A stretch of DNA of 64,000 nucleotides. Source: Thermovibrio ammonificans HB-1 (GTDB lineage Bacteria > Aquificota > Aquificia > Desulfurobacteriales > Desulfurobacteriaceae). The notes below the pieces were generated by a model. The model was given only the letters and a program-made list of their open reading frames with translations. It had not been told where the DNA came from and searched no databases. Each line of letters starts with the position of its first letter. Position 1 is the first letter of the stretch. The DNA lies in contig NC_014926.1 in NCBI RefSeq assembly GCF_000185805.1, positions 1,358,501-1,422,500 on the forward strand, written 5' to 3'. The translations under genes and the position numbers were made by a program. This document shows, one piece after another, positions 7,936 through 16,887 of the stretch.

Positions 7936-8814
7936 ATGAAAAGTATGACCGGTTTCGGCAGGGCCGTTAAAGAGTCGGAGCTTGCCACAATCACCGTAGA
8001 GGTTAAGAGCGTAAACAGCAAGGCCCTTAAGGTGAGGGCCTCCCTTCCGCGCCTCTTCAACAGGTTCTCGGTAGAGGTTCAGAAGGCCGTTTCCGAGGTT
8101 GTAAAGAGGGGAGACGTTGACCTCTTCGTAAAGTTCACGCCCACCGAGAAGTTCACTCCCCCCATAACCGTAAACTACTCGATAGCGGAAAAGGTCATAG
8201 AGGCGGCAAAGAGGGCCGGAGCCGTTACCGGAACCGAGATAGGGGTAAGCCTGCGGGACCTCTTGGCCTTTCCGGAAGTGTTCCAGAAAGAGGAAGAAGA
8301 CCCGGAACCCTTAAAACCCCAGCTCTTTGAAGCAGTCGGAGAGGCCCTGCAGGAGCTCGATGCAAGCAGAAGGGCCGAAGGGGAGAAGCTCAAGGAGTTC
8401 TTCCTTCGTAAGATAGAGACAATAGAGGAGCTTGTAGGCAGGGTAGAGGAGAAGGCCCAAGGCATAAATAAGCTCCTCTTTGAGAGGCTTAAGGAGAAGG
8501 TGAAGAAGCTCTTAGAGGGAGAAGAGCTTCCCGAAGAGTTCACAAAGAGGGTGGAGCTTGAGGTCGCCCTTATCGCAGAGAAGCAGGACGTTACAGAGGA
8601 AATCTCCCGGCTGAAGCTCCACTGCAGGAGGTTCAGGGAGCTTCTTGAGTTTGAAGAGCCCGTCGGTAAAACCTTAGACTTCCTGTGCCAGGAGATGCAC
8701 AGGGAGGCCAACACGTTGGGGAGCAAACTCAAAGAGGTAGACGCCACCGACGAGGTTATAGCCATAAAGAGCGAAATAGCACGGATAAAGGAGCAGGTTC
8801 AAAATGTGGAGTAA
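7936..8814 (+). CDS. yicC: YicC family endoribonuclease-like protein
   Basis: The start MKSMTGFGRA is diagnostic of YicC/YloC proteins, which have RNase activity in the characterised members. The 292-aa length is usual. The N-terminal YicC domain covers about 1-155 and the C-terminal DUF1732 domain about 205-292, with the conserved ELEVALIAEKQDVTEEISRL and LDFLCQEMHREANTLGSK segments. It sits directly before gmk, overlapping it by 11 nt, the frequently seen yicC-gmk-rpoZ order. Confidence 0.93.
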   Translation: MKSMTGFGRAVKESELATITVEVKSVNSKALKVRASLPRLFNRFSVEVQKAVSEVVKRGDVDLFVKFTPTEKFTPPITVNYSIAEKVIEAAKRAGAVTGTEIGVSLRDLLAFPEVFQKEEEDPEPLKPQLFEAVGEALQELDASRRAEGEKLKEFFLRKIETIEELVGRVEEKAQGINKLLFERLKEKVKKLLEGEELPEEFTKRVELEVALIAEKQDVTEEISRLKLHCRRFRELLEFEEPVGKTLDFLCQEMHREANTLGSKLKEVDATDEVIAIKSEIARIKEQVQNVE

Positions 8815-9487
8815 CAAGCTCAAAGGGCTCCTCATAGTTGTATCGGCTCCGTCCGGCACCGGCAAAACAACCTTGTGCCACATGCTCTTAAAGGAGATAC
8901 CCACCCTTGAGTTCTCCGTTTCCTACACAACAAGGCCGCCCCGGGAAGGGGAGGTAGACGGCAGAGACTACCACTTCGTAACGAAAGAGCAGTTCGAGAG
9001 GATGATAGAGGAGGGCGACTTCCTGGAGTGGGCAAACGTTTACGGAAACCTCTACGGAACCTCCAAAAGCCAGGTTCTAAAAGCCCTCGAGGAGGGAAGG
9101 GACATACTGCTCGACATAGACACCCAGGGGGCCCTCCAGGTGAAGAAGAACTTCCCCGAAGCCGTTCTCATCTTTATCCTTCCCCCGTCGCTGGAAGAGC
9201 TCGAAAGGCGGCTGAGAAAGAGGGGAACCGACCCGGAAGAGGTGATAGAGCGCAGGCTCAAAACCGCACGGGAGGAGCTTAAAAAGGCCCTCTGCTACGA
9301 CTACCTGGTTGTGAACGACGAGCTGGAGAAGGCCTTCGACCAGCTCAAAGGGATAATAACGGCAGAGAAGCTCAAGAGCGAAAGGCTCGAAGGCCAGCTG
9401 AACAGGCTGGTGAAAGACCCCAAGGTGGTTGAGCTGGTTGAAGAGGGTAAGGGGTGCAGAGAGGAGCTTCTCAAACCCGGAAAGTAA
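8804..9487 (+). CDS. gmk: guanylate kinase
   Basis: This enzyme phosphorylates GMP to GDP with ATP. The P-loop SAPSGTGKTT is at residues 14-23. The GMP-binding segment SYTTRPPREGEVDGRDYHFV and the EWANVYGNLYGTS stretch follow, then DIDTQGALQVKKNFP and the lid with RLRKRGTD. The 227-aa length is slightly longer than E. coli Gmk because of a charged C-terminal tail. The start within the yicC end (11-nt overlap) suggests coupling. Confidence 0.96.
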   Translation: MWSNKLKGLLIVVSAPSGTGKTTLCHMLLKEIPTLEFSVSYTTRPPREGEVDGRDYHFVTKEQFERMIEEGDFLEWANVYGNLYGTSKSQVLKALEEGRDILLDIDTQGALQVKKNFPEAVLIFILPPSLEELERRLRKRGTDPEEVIERRLKTAREELKKALCYDYLVVNDELEKAFDQLKGIITAEKLKSERLEGQLNRLVKDPKVVELVEEGKGCREELLKPGK

Positions 9488-9527
9488 CGGCTATATTTAC
9501 CACCTGCAACCTTTAAAGGAGGAGAGA

Positions 9528-9737
9528 ATGAGCAAGAGGCTACCCCTTGAACCGATAGTAAAGAAGGTGGGGAACTTCTACGAGACCGTCCACGTTGCGG
9601 CAAAGAGGGCAAGACACCTCTACACCGTAGACCCTTACACCTTCGGCAAGGACTCTGAAGGAAGGGAGCACAAAAAAACCGTAATCGCCCTTTTAGAAAT
9701 CTTAGAAGGAAAAGTGTGTCCCAAAAGAGAAGGTTAA
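9528..9737 (+). CDS. rpoZ: DNA-directed RNA polymerase omega subunit
   Basis: A 69-aa protein starts at ATG 9528 behind a strong AAAGGAGGAG. It has the N-terminal charged helix and the segment NFYETVHVAAKRARHLYT that corresponds to the conserved RpoZ helix contacting the beta' subunit. Its position immediately after gmk supports the call (gmk-rpoZ). An in-frame start at 9429 would overlap gmk and lacks such a ribosome site. Omega helps assembly of RNA polymerase. Confidence 0.85.
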   Translation: MSKRLPLEPIVKKVGNFYETVHVAAKRARHLYTVDPYTFGKDSEGREHKKTVIALLEILEGKVCPKREG

Positions 9738-9739
9738 AC

Positions 9740-10486
9740 ATGGGCTACACCGTAGTTGAGAACAGACACGTTACCGGCAGAGACTACCTGCTCACAGTTG
9801 AGGCACCGGAGCAGGAGGCAGAGAGAGTAGAGCCCGGCCAGTTCGCAATGGTTCAGGTAAGAAGCAGGCTCCAGCTGGACCCGCTCCTCAGAAGGCCTTT
9901 GGGAATCTTCAACCTTGAGGGGAACAGGGTTTCGTTCCTCTACAGGGTTTACGGCAGGGGAACAAAGCTGTTAACGGAAGTTGAGGCCGGAAGCGAAATA
10001 GAGGTGCTGATGCCGCTGGGGAACAGCATTCCCCAGAGGGGAGAGAAGTTCCTCTTCATCGCCGGAGGCATAGGCATAGGAGGGCTGTTCCTTGCGGCAA
10101 GGCGGTTCAAAGAGGCCGGTAAAGAGGTTGTTGTCCTCTACGGTGAAAGGAGCAGGGAGAACCTGTCGGGCCTGCCGTTCCTTGAGGAGTTCGGCATAGA
10201 GCACGTTGTCTATACCGAAGACGGCTCGTTTGGCAAGAAGGGCTTTGTAACCCAGGACCTTCACTCCTACACCGGCTTTACCTGGGTGGCCTGCGGTCCA
10301 ACGCCTATGATGAAGGCGGTTAAAGAGGAAGCGGCCAGGCTGAAAGTTGAGTGCTACCTGTCGCTGGACAGGAGAATGGCCTGCGGTGTAGGCGCGTGTT
10401 TGGGCTGCACAGTCGAGACCGTTAACGGCTACAAGCGGTGCTGCGTTGAAGGGCCGGTCTTCAGGGCAGAAGAGGTTATTCTATAG
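9740..10486 (+). CDS. pyrK: dihydroorotate dehydrogenase electron transfer subunit (PyrK-like)
   Basis: PyrK passes electrons from dihydroorotate dehydrogenase PyrD to NAD+. The 248-aa protein has an FAD-binding barrel (about 1-95, with LLRRPLGIF and YRVYGRGT), an NAD-binding fold with AGGIGIGGLF, and the C-terminal [2Fe-2S] motif CGVGACLGC followed by CC in YKRCCVEGPVF. The ATG at 9740 is 2 nt after the rpoZ stop; an in-frame upstream start at 9716 would overlap rpoZ. No pyrD lies in the window. Confidence 0.9.
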   Translation: MGYTVVENRHVTGRDYLLTVEAPEQEAERVEPGQFAMVQVRSRLQLDPLLRRPLGIFNLEGNRVSFLYRVYGRGTKLLTEVEAGSEIEVLMPLGNSIPQRGEKFLFIAGGIGIGGLFLAARRFKEAGKEVVVLYGERSRENLSGLPFLEEFGIEHVVYTEDGSFGKKGFVTQDLHSYTGFTWVACGPTPMMKAVKEEAARLKVECYLSLDRRMACGVGACLGCTVETVNGYKRCCVEGPVFRAEEVIL

Positions 10487-10487
10487 C

Positions 10488-10515
10488 AACTGCAAGAAAG
10501 TTGCAGTTTCTTCCC
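10488..10515 (+). terminator. hairpin terminator after pyrK
   Basis: AACTGCAA (10488-10495) and TTGCAGTT (10501-10508) form a perfect 8-bp stem with a 5-nt loop, followed by a pyrimidine-rich TCTTCCCC tract. It starts one base after the pyrK stop. The right arm doubles as the -35 element of the next promoter. Confidence 0.55.
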
Positions 10516-10529
10516 CTCCCCCCTATATT
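10501..10529 (+). promoter_or_regulatory. probable promoter of the CCG-domain Fe-S protein gene
   Basis: TTGCAG at 10501-10506 and TATATT at 10524-10529 have a 17-bp spacer and end about 30 bp before the ATG at 10559. The -35 lies in the right arm of the preceding terminator hairpin. Identified by eye. Confidence 0.5.
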
Positions 10530-10558
10530 GAGTAGTCATCACCGAAAGAGCGGAAGAG

Positions 10559-11788
10559 ATGGAACAGGAGAAGATATTAGGCATAAGCGACGAGCTGGTT
10601 GAAAGGTGCGTAAGGTGCGGCTCCTGCCGGCAGGTGTGTCCGGTGTTCAACGTTACCCACGAGGAGCCCTCCGTTGCCCGCGGCAAGATATTTCTCGCAG
10701 ACATGATAAACAAGGGAAAGGCCGAGCTCGACAAGGAGGCGGCCCACTTTTTCAACCTCTGTACAACCTGCCTCCGGTGCGCGGAAATCTGCCCCGTTAT
10801 GGTTGACTACGAGAAGATAATCATCTCTGCACGGGCAAAGGCGGTAGAGAAGTTCGGCCTCCCGCCGGAGAAGGCGGCGGCGGTGAAGCTCTTTTCGAAC
10901 CCCAAACTGCTCAACCTGGCAGGGAAGGTGGCCGCTCCGCTAACAAAGCTCTTCACAAAAGCCTCTAAAAGCCCCCAGAACAGGCTTCTACCCTTTAACG
11001 TTCCCAAGCTCGGCAAGGTTCTGCTCCCGGAGCCGAAAGCAAAGCCCTTCAACAGCACAGACAGGTGGTTCAGGCCAAAAGGTAAAGAGAAGGGCAGAGC
11101 TCTGTTCTTTACAGGGTGTATGTTCAACAACTTCTACACCGAAACTGCCCAGAACGTGGTAAAGGTTTTAAACGCCCTCGGGTACTCGGTTTTCGTTCCG
11201 AAAGAGCAGAGCTGCTGCGGAGCTCCCGCCTTCTTTGCAGGAGACCTGAAGACCTTTAACCAGATGAAGCAGAAAAACCTGGGCTCGCTCAACAGGGAAG
11301 GGTTCGACTTTATCGTAACGGCGTGCGCCACCTGCGGCCACGTTTTAAAGGGGGAGTACAGCGAGCTTCGGCTCCCCGTGAAAGAGCTCATTGAGCTCCT
11401 GTTTGAGAACATAGAAACCGTTGGGAGCTGGAAGCTCCCGAGAAAGGTTAGAGTAACCTGGCACCACCCGTGCCACATAGTCAGGGGGCAGAAGATACCG
11501 CGCCACTACCCGGAAGACGTTCTGAAAGTCCTACAGAACCTCTCCTACACCCCGATGCCCGAGGCGGACAACTGCTGTGGAATGGGAGGCTCATTTAAGC
11601 TCTCCCACCCGGAAATCTCAAGGGAGATTCAGCTTAAAAAGGCAAAGAACGCAGACTCAACAGAGGCAGAGGTCGTTTTAACGGAGTGCCCGGGCTGCGT
11701 TATGAACATAGCCGAAGGCCTCGAGAGAATAGGCTCTAAGGCCTCAGCCCTCCACATAGCGGACCTCCTGGCTAAAGCCGTTAAGTAG
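10559..11788 (+). CDS. Fe-S oxidoreductase with two [4Fe-4S] and two CCG domains (GlcF/HdrD-like)
   Basis: The 409-aa protein starts with two ferredoxin-type motifs, CVRCGSCRQVCP and CTTCLRCAEICP (residues about 17-85). Two CCG cysteine-rich repeats follow: one around FFTGCMFNNF...SCCGAPAF and one around WHHPCHIVRG...NCCGMGGSF, with CATCGH and TECPGCVM as the closing pairs. This is the architecture of GlcF, LutA, HdrD and the C-terminal half of TfrB, which handle electrons for a flavoprotein partner. No flavin subunit is next to it, so the substrate is unknown. A role with a fumarate reductase or a 2-hydroxyacid dehydrogenase encoded elsewhere is possible. Confidence 0.85.
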   Translation: MEQEKILGISDELVERCVRCGSCRQVCPVFNVTHEEPSVARGKIFLADMINKGKAELDKEAAHFFNLCTTCLRCAEICPVMVDYEKIIISARAKAVEKFGLPPEKAAAVKLFSNPKLLNLAGKVAAPLTKLFTKASKSPQNRLLPFNVPKLGKVLLPEPKAKPFNSTDRWFRPKGKEKGRALFFTGCMFNNFYTETAQNVVKVLNALGYSVFVPKEQSCCGAPAFFAGDLKTFNQMKQKNLGSLNREGFDFIVTACATCGHVLKGEYSELRLPVKELIELLFENIETVGSWKLPRKVRVTWHHPCHIVRGQKIPRHYPEDVLKVLQNLSYTPMPEADNCCGMGGSFKLSHPEISREIQLKKAKNADSTEAEVVLTECPGCVMNIAEGLERIGSKASALHIADLLAKAVK

Positions 11789-11851
11789 TCTGCAAAGTTG
11801 CAAAAGGCCCGCCCTTACCTCCGTTTTACGGGAAATAAATTTAGAGACGAC

Positions 11852-12361
11852 ATGGCTAAGGGTAGAGTTGTTCTCGTTGTTTTGGCGCTACTTGCCCTTG
11901 TTACGGGGTGCTTCGGTGAACCAAGAGTCGGCGTTATAGGCGAAGAGCACACCCTTCTCCTCCCGTTTGAGGCGAGCAAGTTCCTCGGGTACTTCCAGAA
12001 GAACGGGCTCGAGGTAAGCCTCGACTGGGCAAACGGCACAGAGCTCATCAGCCTCCTCAACTTCTCTAAGTACAAGGCGGCCGTTGTAGACGGCACAACT
12101 GCAAGGAAGATAGAGGAGTTCTCTAAGGAGTGGGTGAAGCTCTGTAAGGTTGCGGTAAAAACGAAAGGGGGAAAGCCGATAAAGGGAAAACAGTTCTTCC
12201 TGCTCATCAGGAAGGAGCTCCTTCGGGAACCCGAAGAGACGGTAGTGCTCGTAAAGGGCTGGAACTCGGGGGTTGATGCCCTGAAAGACCCGGCTGTGGT
12301 TTACGCACTTACGGGGGAAGAGGCGGTTCGGGGCTACAGGTTCTACAGCTGCACGCCCTAA
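11852..12361 (+). CDS. small lipoprotein resembling a truncated NMT1/ABC substrate-binding protein
   Basis: From ATG 11852 the protein has 169 residues and a clear lipoprotein signal, MAKGRVVLVVLALLALVTGC, with the lipobox Cys at residue 20. The mature part has a motif like substrate-binding proteins of the NMT1/SsuA type: a 'FLGYFQKNGLEV' helix, then 'SKYKAAVVDG'. At about 150 mature residues it is half the usual size and may be only one lobe. No permease genes are nearby. It directly precedes the membrane HD-GYP protein, so it could be a periplasmic ligand-binding partner of it; that is inference. An in-frame start at 11798 would add 18 non-signal residues. Confidence 0.6.
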   Translation: MAKGRVVLVVLALLALVTGCFGEPRVGVIGEEHTLLLPFEASKFLGYFQKNGLEVSLDWANGTELISLLNFSKYKAAVVDGTTARKIEEFSKEWVKLCKVAVKTKGGKPIKGKQFFLLIRKELLREPEETVVLVKGWNSGVDALKDPAVVYALTGEEAVRGYRFYSCTP

Positions 12362-12383
12362 AACTGCAATTAAAAGGTAAAAG

Positions 12384-14507
12384 GTGAAGCTGGATAAGTA
12401 CCACCTGCTTACAGGTATAGCCGTGCTCGTATCGCTGCTTGTTACGGCTGCGAGCTTCTTCACGGCCTACCGCTTCACAAAGGAGCTCCTTCTGCACGAG
12501 AGCGTAATAGACGCCATCAACTACATAGAGGTGACCGCCGCGGCCGCAGGCTCAAAGAAGAACTCAAAAGAGCTCTTCAACGTTTTAAGGCGCGCTCCCT
12601 ACATCGAGTCGGTTAAAGAGGGCCCTCCGGCCGAAAAAGATGAGTTTACCCTGACGAAACGGCTCCTCTTTCCCGACGGCCCCCTTACGGTAACCGTGAA
12701 GCTCAACAGACGGGAGATAGAGTCTAAGGCCTCGAAAACTGCGGTAAAGGTCGGAGCGTTTATGGCGGTTGTTACCTCCGGCCTCCTTGCCCTCTTCCTC
12801 TTTGCAATCCACAGGCTCTACCTGGTTCCGCTGAACCGGATAAGGAAAGAGGTGGGCAAGATTCAGATGGGAGACCTCAAAAAGCTCCCCGAAGAGGGCG
12901 AAGACGAGTTCGGCCGCATAAGGGAGAGCATAAACAAGATGATAGACAGCATAAGGGAGAGGGACGAGCGGGCGGAGATAATCTCCAGCTTCATCCAGCT
13001 CCTAACGGTCGGTAAGGGATTCAACGGGGAGTTCGTTGAGCTTATGCAGAAAGTTTTGAAGCTCACAGAGGCCGACGGGATAGTAATCGGCGTTCAGAAG
13101 AGAAACAGCGACGCCATAGAGATACGGGTTATAACCCGATACGGCGAAAGGGTTTTTGAGAAAAACAGCTCCGAGCTGGACGGTATAGAGCCCTACATAC
13201 TGGCCTTAGGGAGGGAGATAGAGACCACAAAGAGCAAGATACTCTCCAAAGGGGAGAAGGCCCTCGGGATGAAGTACATCTTCGGCATGCCCTTAAAAGC
13301 AATGTCCGACAACACCGCAGGCTACGTGATTGTTTATAAAACGAAAGAGGAGCCCATAAGCGAAGAGAACAGACGCTTCATAAAGAGCATCGCAAAGTCT
13401 ATAGCGGCGGCGGTCACAATCAAGTGGCTGATAGAGGAGCTCGAGGAGAAGCTGCGAAAGGAGAAGGAGCTCAAAGAGAAAATCCTGAAGAGCTTCGTCA
13501 GGGGCATCGAGATAAGGGACTCCTACACCAGAGGACACTCAGAGAGGGTGGCCTTCTACTCCAGGGAGATAGCAAGGGCGATGGGGCTAAGAGAGGAGGC
13601 CGAATCGATATACATTGCCGGCCTCCTCCACGACATAGGAAAGATAGGAATACCCGACAGCATACTGCTGAAGCCCGAGAAGCTCACACCCGAAGAGTAC
13701 GAGATAATCAAGCTCCACCCGATACTGAGCTACGAGCTGGTTAAGAACCTTGACTTCATAAAGGAGTCCCTCGACGGCATAAAGTACCACCACGAAAGGT
13801 GGGACGGCAGCGGCTACCCGGACAACCTCCAGAGAGAGCAGATACCCCTGTCGGCACGGATAATAGCGGTGGCAGACTCCTTCGACGCCATGACCAGCGC
13901 CAGAATATACAGAAAGGGAATGAACAAACGTGCCGCCGTAGAAGAGCTGATAAAGGGCAAAGGGAAGCTATACGACCCGGAAGTTGTAGACAACGCCGTC
14001 CACATACTCCTTCACAAAACTCCCCCGCCCCCGGACGACGACTACCTCAGCGACGACCTCATAAAGGAGATAGAGGAGCGCAGGCTCGACTACTACCTGA
14101 GAGACCACCTAACGGGAGTATTCAACCGCAACGCCTTAGAGCTTGCGTTCAACCAGGCTAAGGAGAGGTTCAAGAAGTTCTCGGCCTTCGTCTTAGACGT
14201 TGAAAAGCTGAGGGAGATAAACATAGAGAAGGGGTGGCGAGAGGGAGACAGAATACTCAAAGAGATTGTAAATCACATAAAGCGGAGCTTCCCCGAGGCC
14301 ATAACCGTTCGCTACTCGGGAGACAACTTCGTCGTATTCCTGCCGGGCTCCTTCAGGGAGAAGCTCAAAAAACAGGTAGAGAAAATCGAGCGTGAGCTTA
14401 ACGTGAAGCTGAAGCTGGAGGAACTCAACAACTTCAAAGACGTTGAAGAGCTGAAAGTTATCCTCACAGAGCTGGAGTTCTCCTCCCGCCCCGCAGCCCA
14501 GATGTAA
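12384..14507 (+). CDS. membrane HD-GYP domain protein with C-terminal degenerate GGDEF domain
   Basis: The 707-aa protein has TM1 (about 9-31), a short periplasmic loop, TM2 (about 122-146), a HAMP-like segment (140-195), a GAF-like region (200-345), a coiled stretch, and an HD-GYP phosphodiesterase domain. The HD-GYP motifs are intact: LLHDIGKIGIPD (H416, D417), KYHHERWDGSGYP (GYP at 477-479) and VADSFDAMTS. A GGDEF-like domain follows (about 574-707), but its signature reads SGDNF (645-649) and the metal-site DxDxFK region reads LDVEKLREIN. It is probably not a cyclase; a sensory or GTP-binding role is possible. Start is GTG at 12384. Likely role: c-di-GMP breakdown in response to a periplasmic cue. 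Confidence 0.88.
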   Translation: MKLDKYHLLTGIAVLVSLLVTAASFFTAYRFTKELLLHESVIDAINYIEVTAAAAGSKKNSKELFNVLRRAPYIESVKEGPPAEKDEFTLTKRLLFPDGPLTVTVKLNRREIESKASKTAVKVGAFMAVVTSGLLALFLFAIHRLYLVPLNRIRKEVGKIQMGDLKKLPEEGEDEFGRIRESINKMIDSIRERDERAEIISSFIQLLTVGKGFNGEFVELMQKVLKLTEADGIVIGVQKRNSDAIEIRVITRYGERVFEKNSSELDGIEPYILALGREIETTKSKILSKGEKALGMKYIFGMPLKAMSDNTAGYVIVYKTKEEPISEENRRFIKSIAKSIAAAVTIKWLIEELEEKLRKEKELKEKILKSFVRGIEIRDSYTRGHSERVAFYSREIARAMGLREEAESIYIAGLLHDIGKIGIPDSILLKPEKLTPEEYEIIKLHPILSYELVKNLDFIKESLDGIKYHHERWDGSGYPDNLQREQIPLSARIIAVADSFDAMTSARIYRKGMNKRAAVEELIKGKGKLYDPEVVDNAVHILLHKTPPPPDDDYLSDDLIKEIEERRLDYYLRDHLTGVFNRNALELAFNQAKERFKKFSAFVLDVEKLREINIEKGWREGDRILKEIVNHIKRSFPEAITVRYSGDNFVVFLPGSFREKLKKQVEKIERELNVKLKLEELNNFKDVEELKVILTELEFSSRPAAQM

Positions 14508-14551
14508 AAATTTTGTAAAATGATTACCAACTCAACGGCGGGAGGATTAAT

Positions 14552-15721
14552 ATGAAGATACACGAGTATCAAGCCAAAGAAATCTTCAAAAAGTACGGCC
14601 TTCCCGTTCCGAGAGGCATTGTTGCCCACAACGCCCACGAAGCTGAACAGGCCGCAAAGGAACTGGGAACGCCGGTAGTAGTTGTAAAGGCCCAAGTCCA
14701 CGCAGGGGGAAGGGGTAAAGCCGGCGGCGTTAAGCTCGCAAAGTCCCCCGAAGAGGCTGCAAAAATTGCAGCGGAAATGATAGGAAGCCGGCTGAAAACC
14801 TATCAAAACCCCGAGGGACTGTCAATCAACTGTGTCCTCATTGAGGAAGGGGTAAACATAGACAAGGAGTTCTACGTAGGCCTGACCCTCGACAGGGAGA
14901 CCTCAAGGCCGGTTTTCATGGTGTCTGCAGCGGGGGGAATGGAGATTGAAGAGATTGCAAAAACGAACCCCGAGCTCATCATCAAGGAGCACGTAGACCC
15001 GGCGATAGGGCTGCTGCCCTACCAGGCCAGGAAAATCGCCTTTAAAATCGGTTTAACCGACAGGAAGCTCGTAAGTCAGTTCGTAAAAATCCTCATGACC
15101 CTCTCCAAAATGTACTTCGACCTCGACGCCTCCCTGATTGAAATCAACCCCCTTGTAAAGACCAAAGAGGACAACTTCATCTGCCTCGACGCAAAAATAG
15201 ACTTCGACGACAACGCCCTCTACCGCCACCCCGATATTCAGGAGCTTGAAGACACCACCCAGATTGACCCGCTGGAGCTCGAGGCCAAAAAGTGGGACCT
15301 CAACTACGTAAGGCTCGACGGCAACATCGGTTGCATGGTTAACGGTGCCGGCCTTGCAATGGCAACCATGGACACAATCAAGTTCTTCGGCGGAGAGCCC
15401 GCAAACTTCCTTGACGTTGGCGGAACGGCCACAGTTGAAAGGGTTGCAGCCGCGTTCAAGCTCCTGCTCTCCGACCCCAAAGTGAAGGCAATCTTCGTAA
15501 ACATCTTCGGCGGAATCGTCAGGTGCGACAGGATTGCAGGAGGAATCATAGAGGCCGCAAAGCAAGTAGAGCTCGACAGACCCCTAATTGTGAGGCTCGA
15601 GGGAACAAACGTTGAGCTTGGAAGGAAGATGCTCGAGGAGAGCGGCCTCAACATAATTCCCGCCAAAGACATGGCCGACGGCGCCCAGAAGGCGGTAAAA
15701 GCAGCAAAAGGTGAACTGTAA
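14552..15721 (+). CDS. sucC: succinate-CoA ligase (ADP-forming), beta subunit
   Basis: SucC carries the ATP-grasp nucleotide site (about 2-205) and the C-terminal ligase domain. It starts [12 protein letters not shown] and has the [16 protein letters not shown] loop and the LIEINPL metal-site segment. The [11 protein letters not shown] and [13 protein letters not shown] segments are also present. At 389 aa it is full length. In the reductive TCA cycle it makes succinyl-CoA from succinate, the substrate of the KorABCD complex encoded next. GGAGG lies 8 nt before the ATG. Confidence 0.97.
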   Translation: MKIHEYQAKEIFKKYGLPVPRGIVAHNAHEAEQAAKELGTPVVVVKAQVHAGGRGKAGGVKLAKSPEEAAKIAAEMIGSRLKTYQNPEGLSINCVLIEEGVNIDKEFYVGLTLDRETSRPVFMVSAAGGMEIEEIAKTNPELIIKEHVDPAIGLLPYQARKIAFKIGLTDRKLVSQFVKILMTLSKMYFDLDASLIEINPLVKTKEDNFICLDAKIDFDDNALYRHPDIQELEDTTQIDPLELEAKKWDLNYVRLDGNIGCMVNGAGLAMATMDTIKFFGGEPANFLDVGGTATVERVAAAFKLLLSDPKVKAIFVNIFGGIVRCDRIAGGIIEAAKQVELDRPLIVRLEGTNVELGRKMLEESGLNIIPAKDMADGAQKAVKAAKGEL

Positions 15722-15732
15722 GGAGGGGAAAG

Positions 15733-16635
15733 ATGAGCGTTCTCATAGATAAAAACACCAAAGTTGTAGTTCAGGGTCTTACCGGTAAGGAGGGCTCCTT
15801 CCACGCAAAGCAGTGCCTCGACTACGGAACTCAAATAGTTGCAGGAGTTACTCCCGGTAAAGGCGGAATGACCTGGACCGACGACGAAGGCAAGTACAAA
15901 GTTCCCGTTTTCAACACAGTTGAGGAGGCCGTTAAAGAAACGGGGGCAAACGCCTCCCTCATCTTCGTTCCGCCGGCCTTCGCAGCCGACGCCATAATGG
16001 AGGCGGCAGACGCAGGTATCAAGCTGATAGTCTGCATAACCGAGGGAATCCCTGTAAACGACATGGTCAAGGTTAAAAGGGCCCTTGAAGGAACAGGTGT
16101 CCGCTATGTAGGCCCCAACTGTCCGGGAGTGATTACCCCCGAAGAGTGTAAGATGGGCATCATGCCCGGCCACATCTTCAAGAAGGGAAGGGTGGGAATA
16201 GTCTCCCGCTCCGGAACCCTCACCTACGAAGCGGCCTACCAGCTCACAAGCCGCGGAATAGGCCAGTCTACCGTTATCGGAATAGGAGGCGACCCGGTTC
16301 CCGGAACAACCCACAGGGAAGCGGTTGAGATGTTCAACAACGACCCCGAAACAGACGCAATCGTTCTCATCGGTGAAATCGGCGGAACGATGGAAGAGGA
16401 GGCCGCCGAGTACATCAAGGAGCACGTTAAAAAGCCGGTAGTTGCGTACATTGCCGGCGTTACGGCACCTCCGGGAAGGAGGATGGGCCACGCGGGAGCG
16501 ATTATCTCCGGCGGCAAGGGAGACGCAAAGAGCAAAATGGAGGCCCTCAGGGAAGCCGGCGCCTACGTGTGCAACACCCCCGCCGAAATCGGCGAGATGG
16601 TAGAGAAAGCGCTTAAAGAGAGAGGTTTACTCTAA
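15733..16635 (+). CDS. sucD: succinate-CoA ligase (ADP-forming), alpha subunit
   Basis: The alpha subunit binds CoA and carries the phosphorylated histidine. The 300-aa protein begins [21 protein letters not shown] (CoA-binding Rossmann fold), has [12 protein letters not shown], and the active-site [12 protein letters not shown] near residue 257. It follows sucC by 11 nt with its own AGGAGG site, and KorD follows 13 nt after. Confidence 0.97.
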   Translation: MSVLIDKNTKVVVQGLTGKEGSFHAKQCLDYGTQIVAGVTPGKGGMTWTDDEGKYKVPVFNTVEEAVKETGANASLIFVPPAFAADAIMEAADAGIKLIVCITEGIPVNDMVKVKRALEGTGVRYVGPNCPGVITPEECKMGIMPGHIFKKGRVGIVSRSGTLTYEAAYQLTSRGIGQSTVIGIGGDPVPGTTHREAVEMFNNDPETDAIVLIGEIGGTMEEEAAEYIKEHVKKPVVAYIAGVTAPPGRRMGHAGAIISGGKGDAKSKMEALREAGAYVCNTPAEIGEMVEKALKERGLL

Positions 16636-16648
16636 TAAGGAGGAAGGC

Positions 16649-16876
16649 ATGGCCGCAAAAGGGATAGTTGTTGTTAAAGAGGAGTGGTGCAAGGGTTGCA
16701 ACATCTGTGCCGCCGTTTGTCCCACCAAGGTTCTGGAGCTGGACAAAGTTAAGGCGGTTATGAAGGTGGTTGCGCCCGAGAAGTGTATCGGGTGTAAGCA
16801 GTGCGAAATGATATGCCCGGACTTCTGCATTTACGTTTTCACTCCTGAAGAGTACGAAGAAATCGCAAGCGCCTAA
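16649..16876 (+). CDS. korD: 2-oxoglutarate:ferredoxin oxidoreductase, delta (ferredoxin) subunit
   Basis: A 75-aa protein with two [4Fe-4S] motifs, CKGCNICAAVCP and CIGCKQCEMICP. Compared with PorD in this window it lacks the long N-terminal extension, as is usual for KorD. Position first in korDABC supports the assignment. It passes electrons from ferredoxin to KorB. Confidence 0.93.
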   Translation: MAAKGIVVVKEEWCKGCNICAAVCPTKVLELDKVKAVMKVVAPEKCIGCKQCEMICPDFCIYVFTPEEYEEIASA

Positions 16877-16887
16877 GGGAGGAAGGA

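Noticed and set aside
15304-16491. 395-codon minus-strand frame opposite sucC/sucD
   Set aside because: Antisense shadow of two well conserved genes; no recognised motif.
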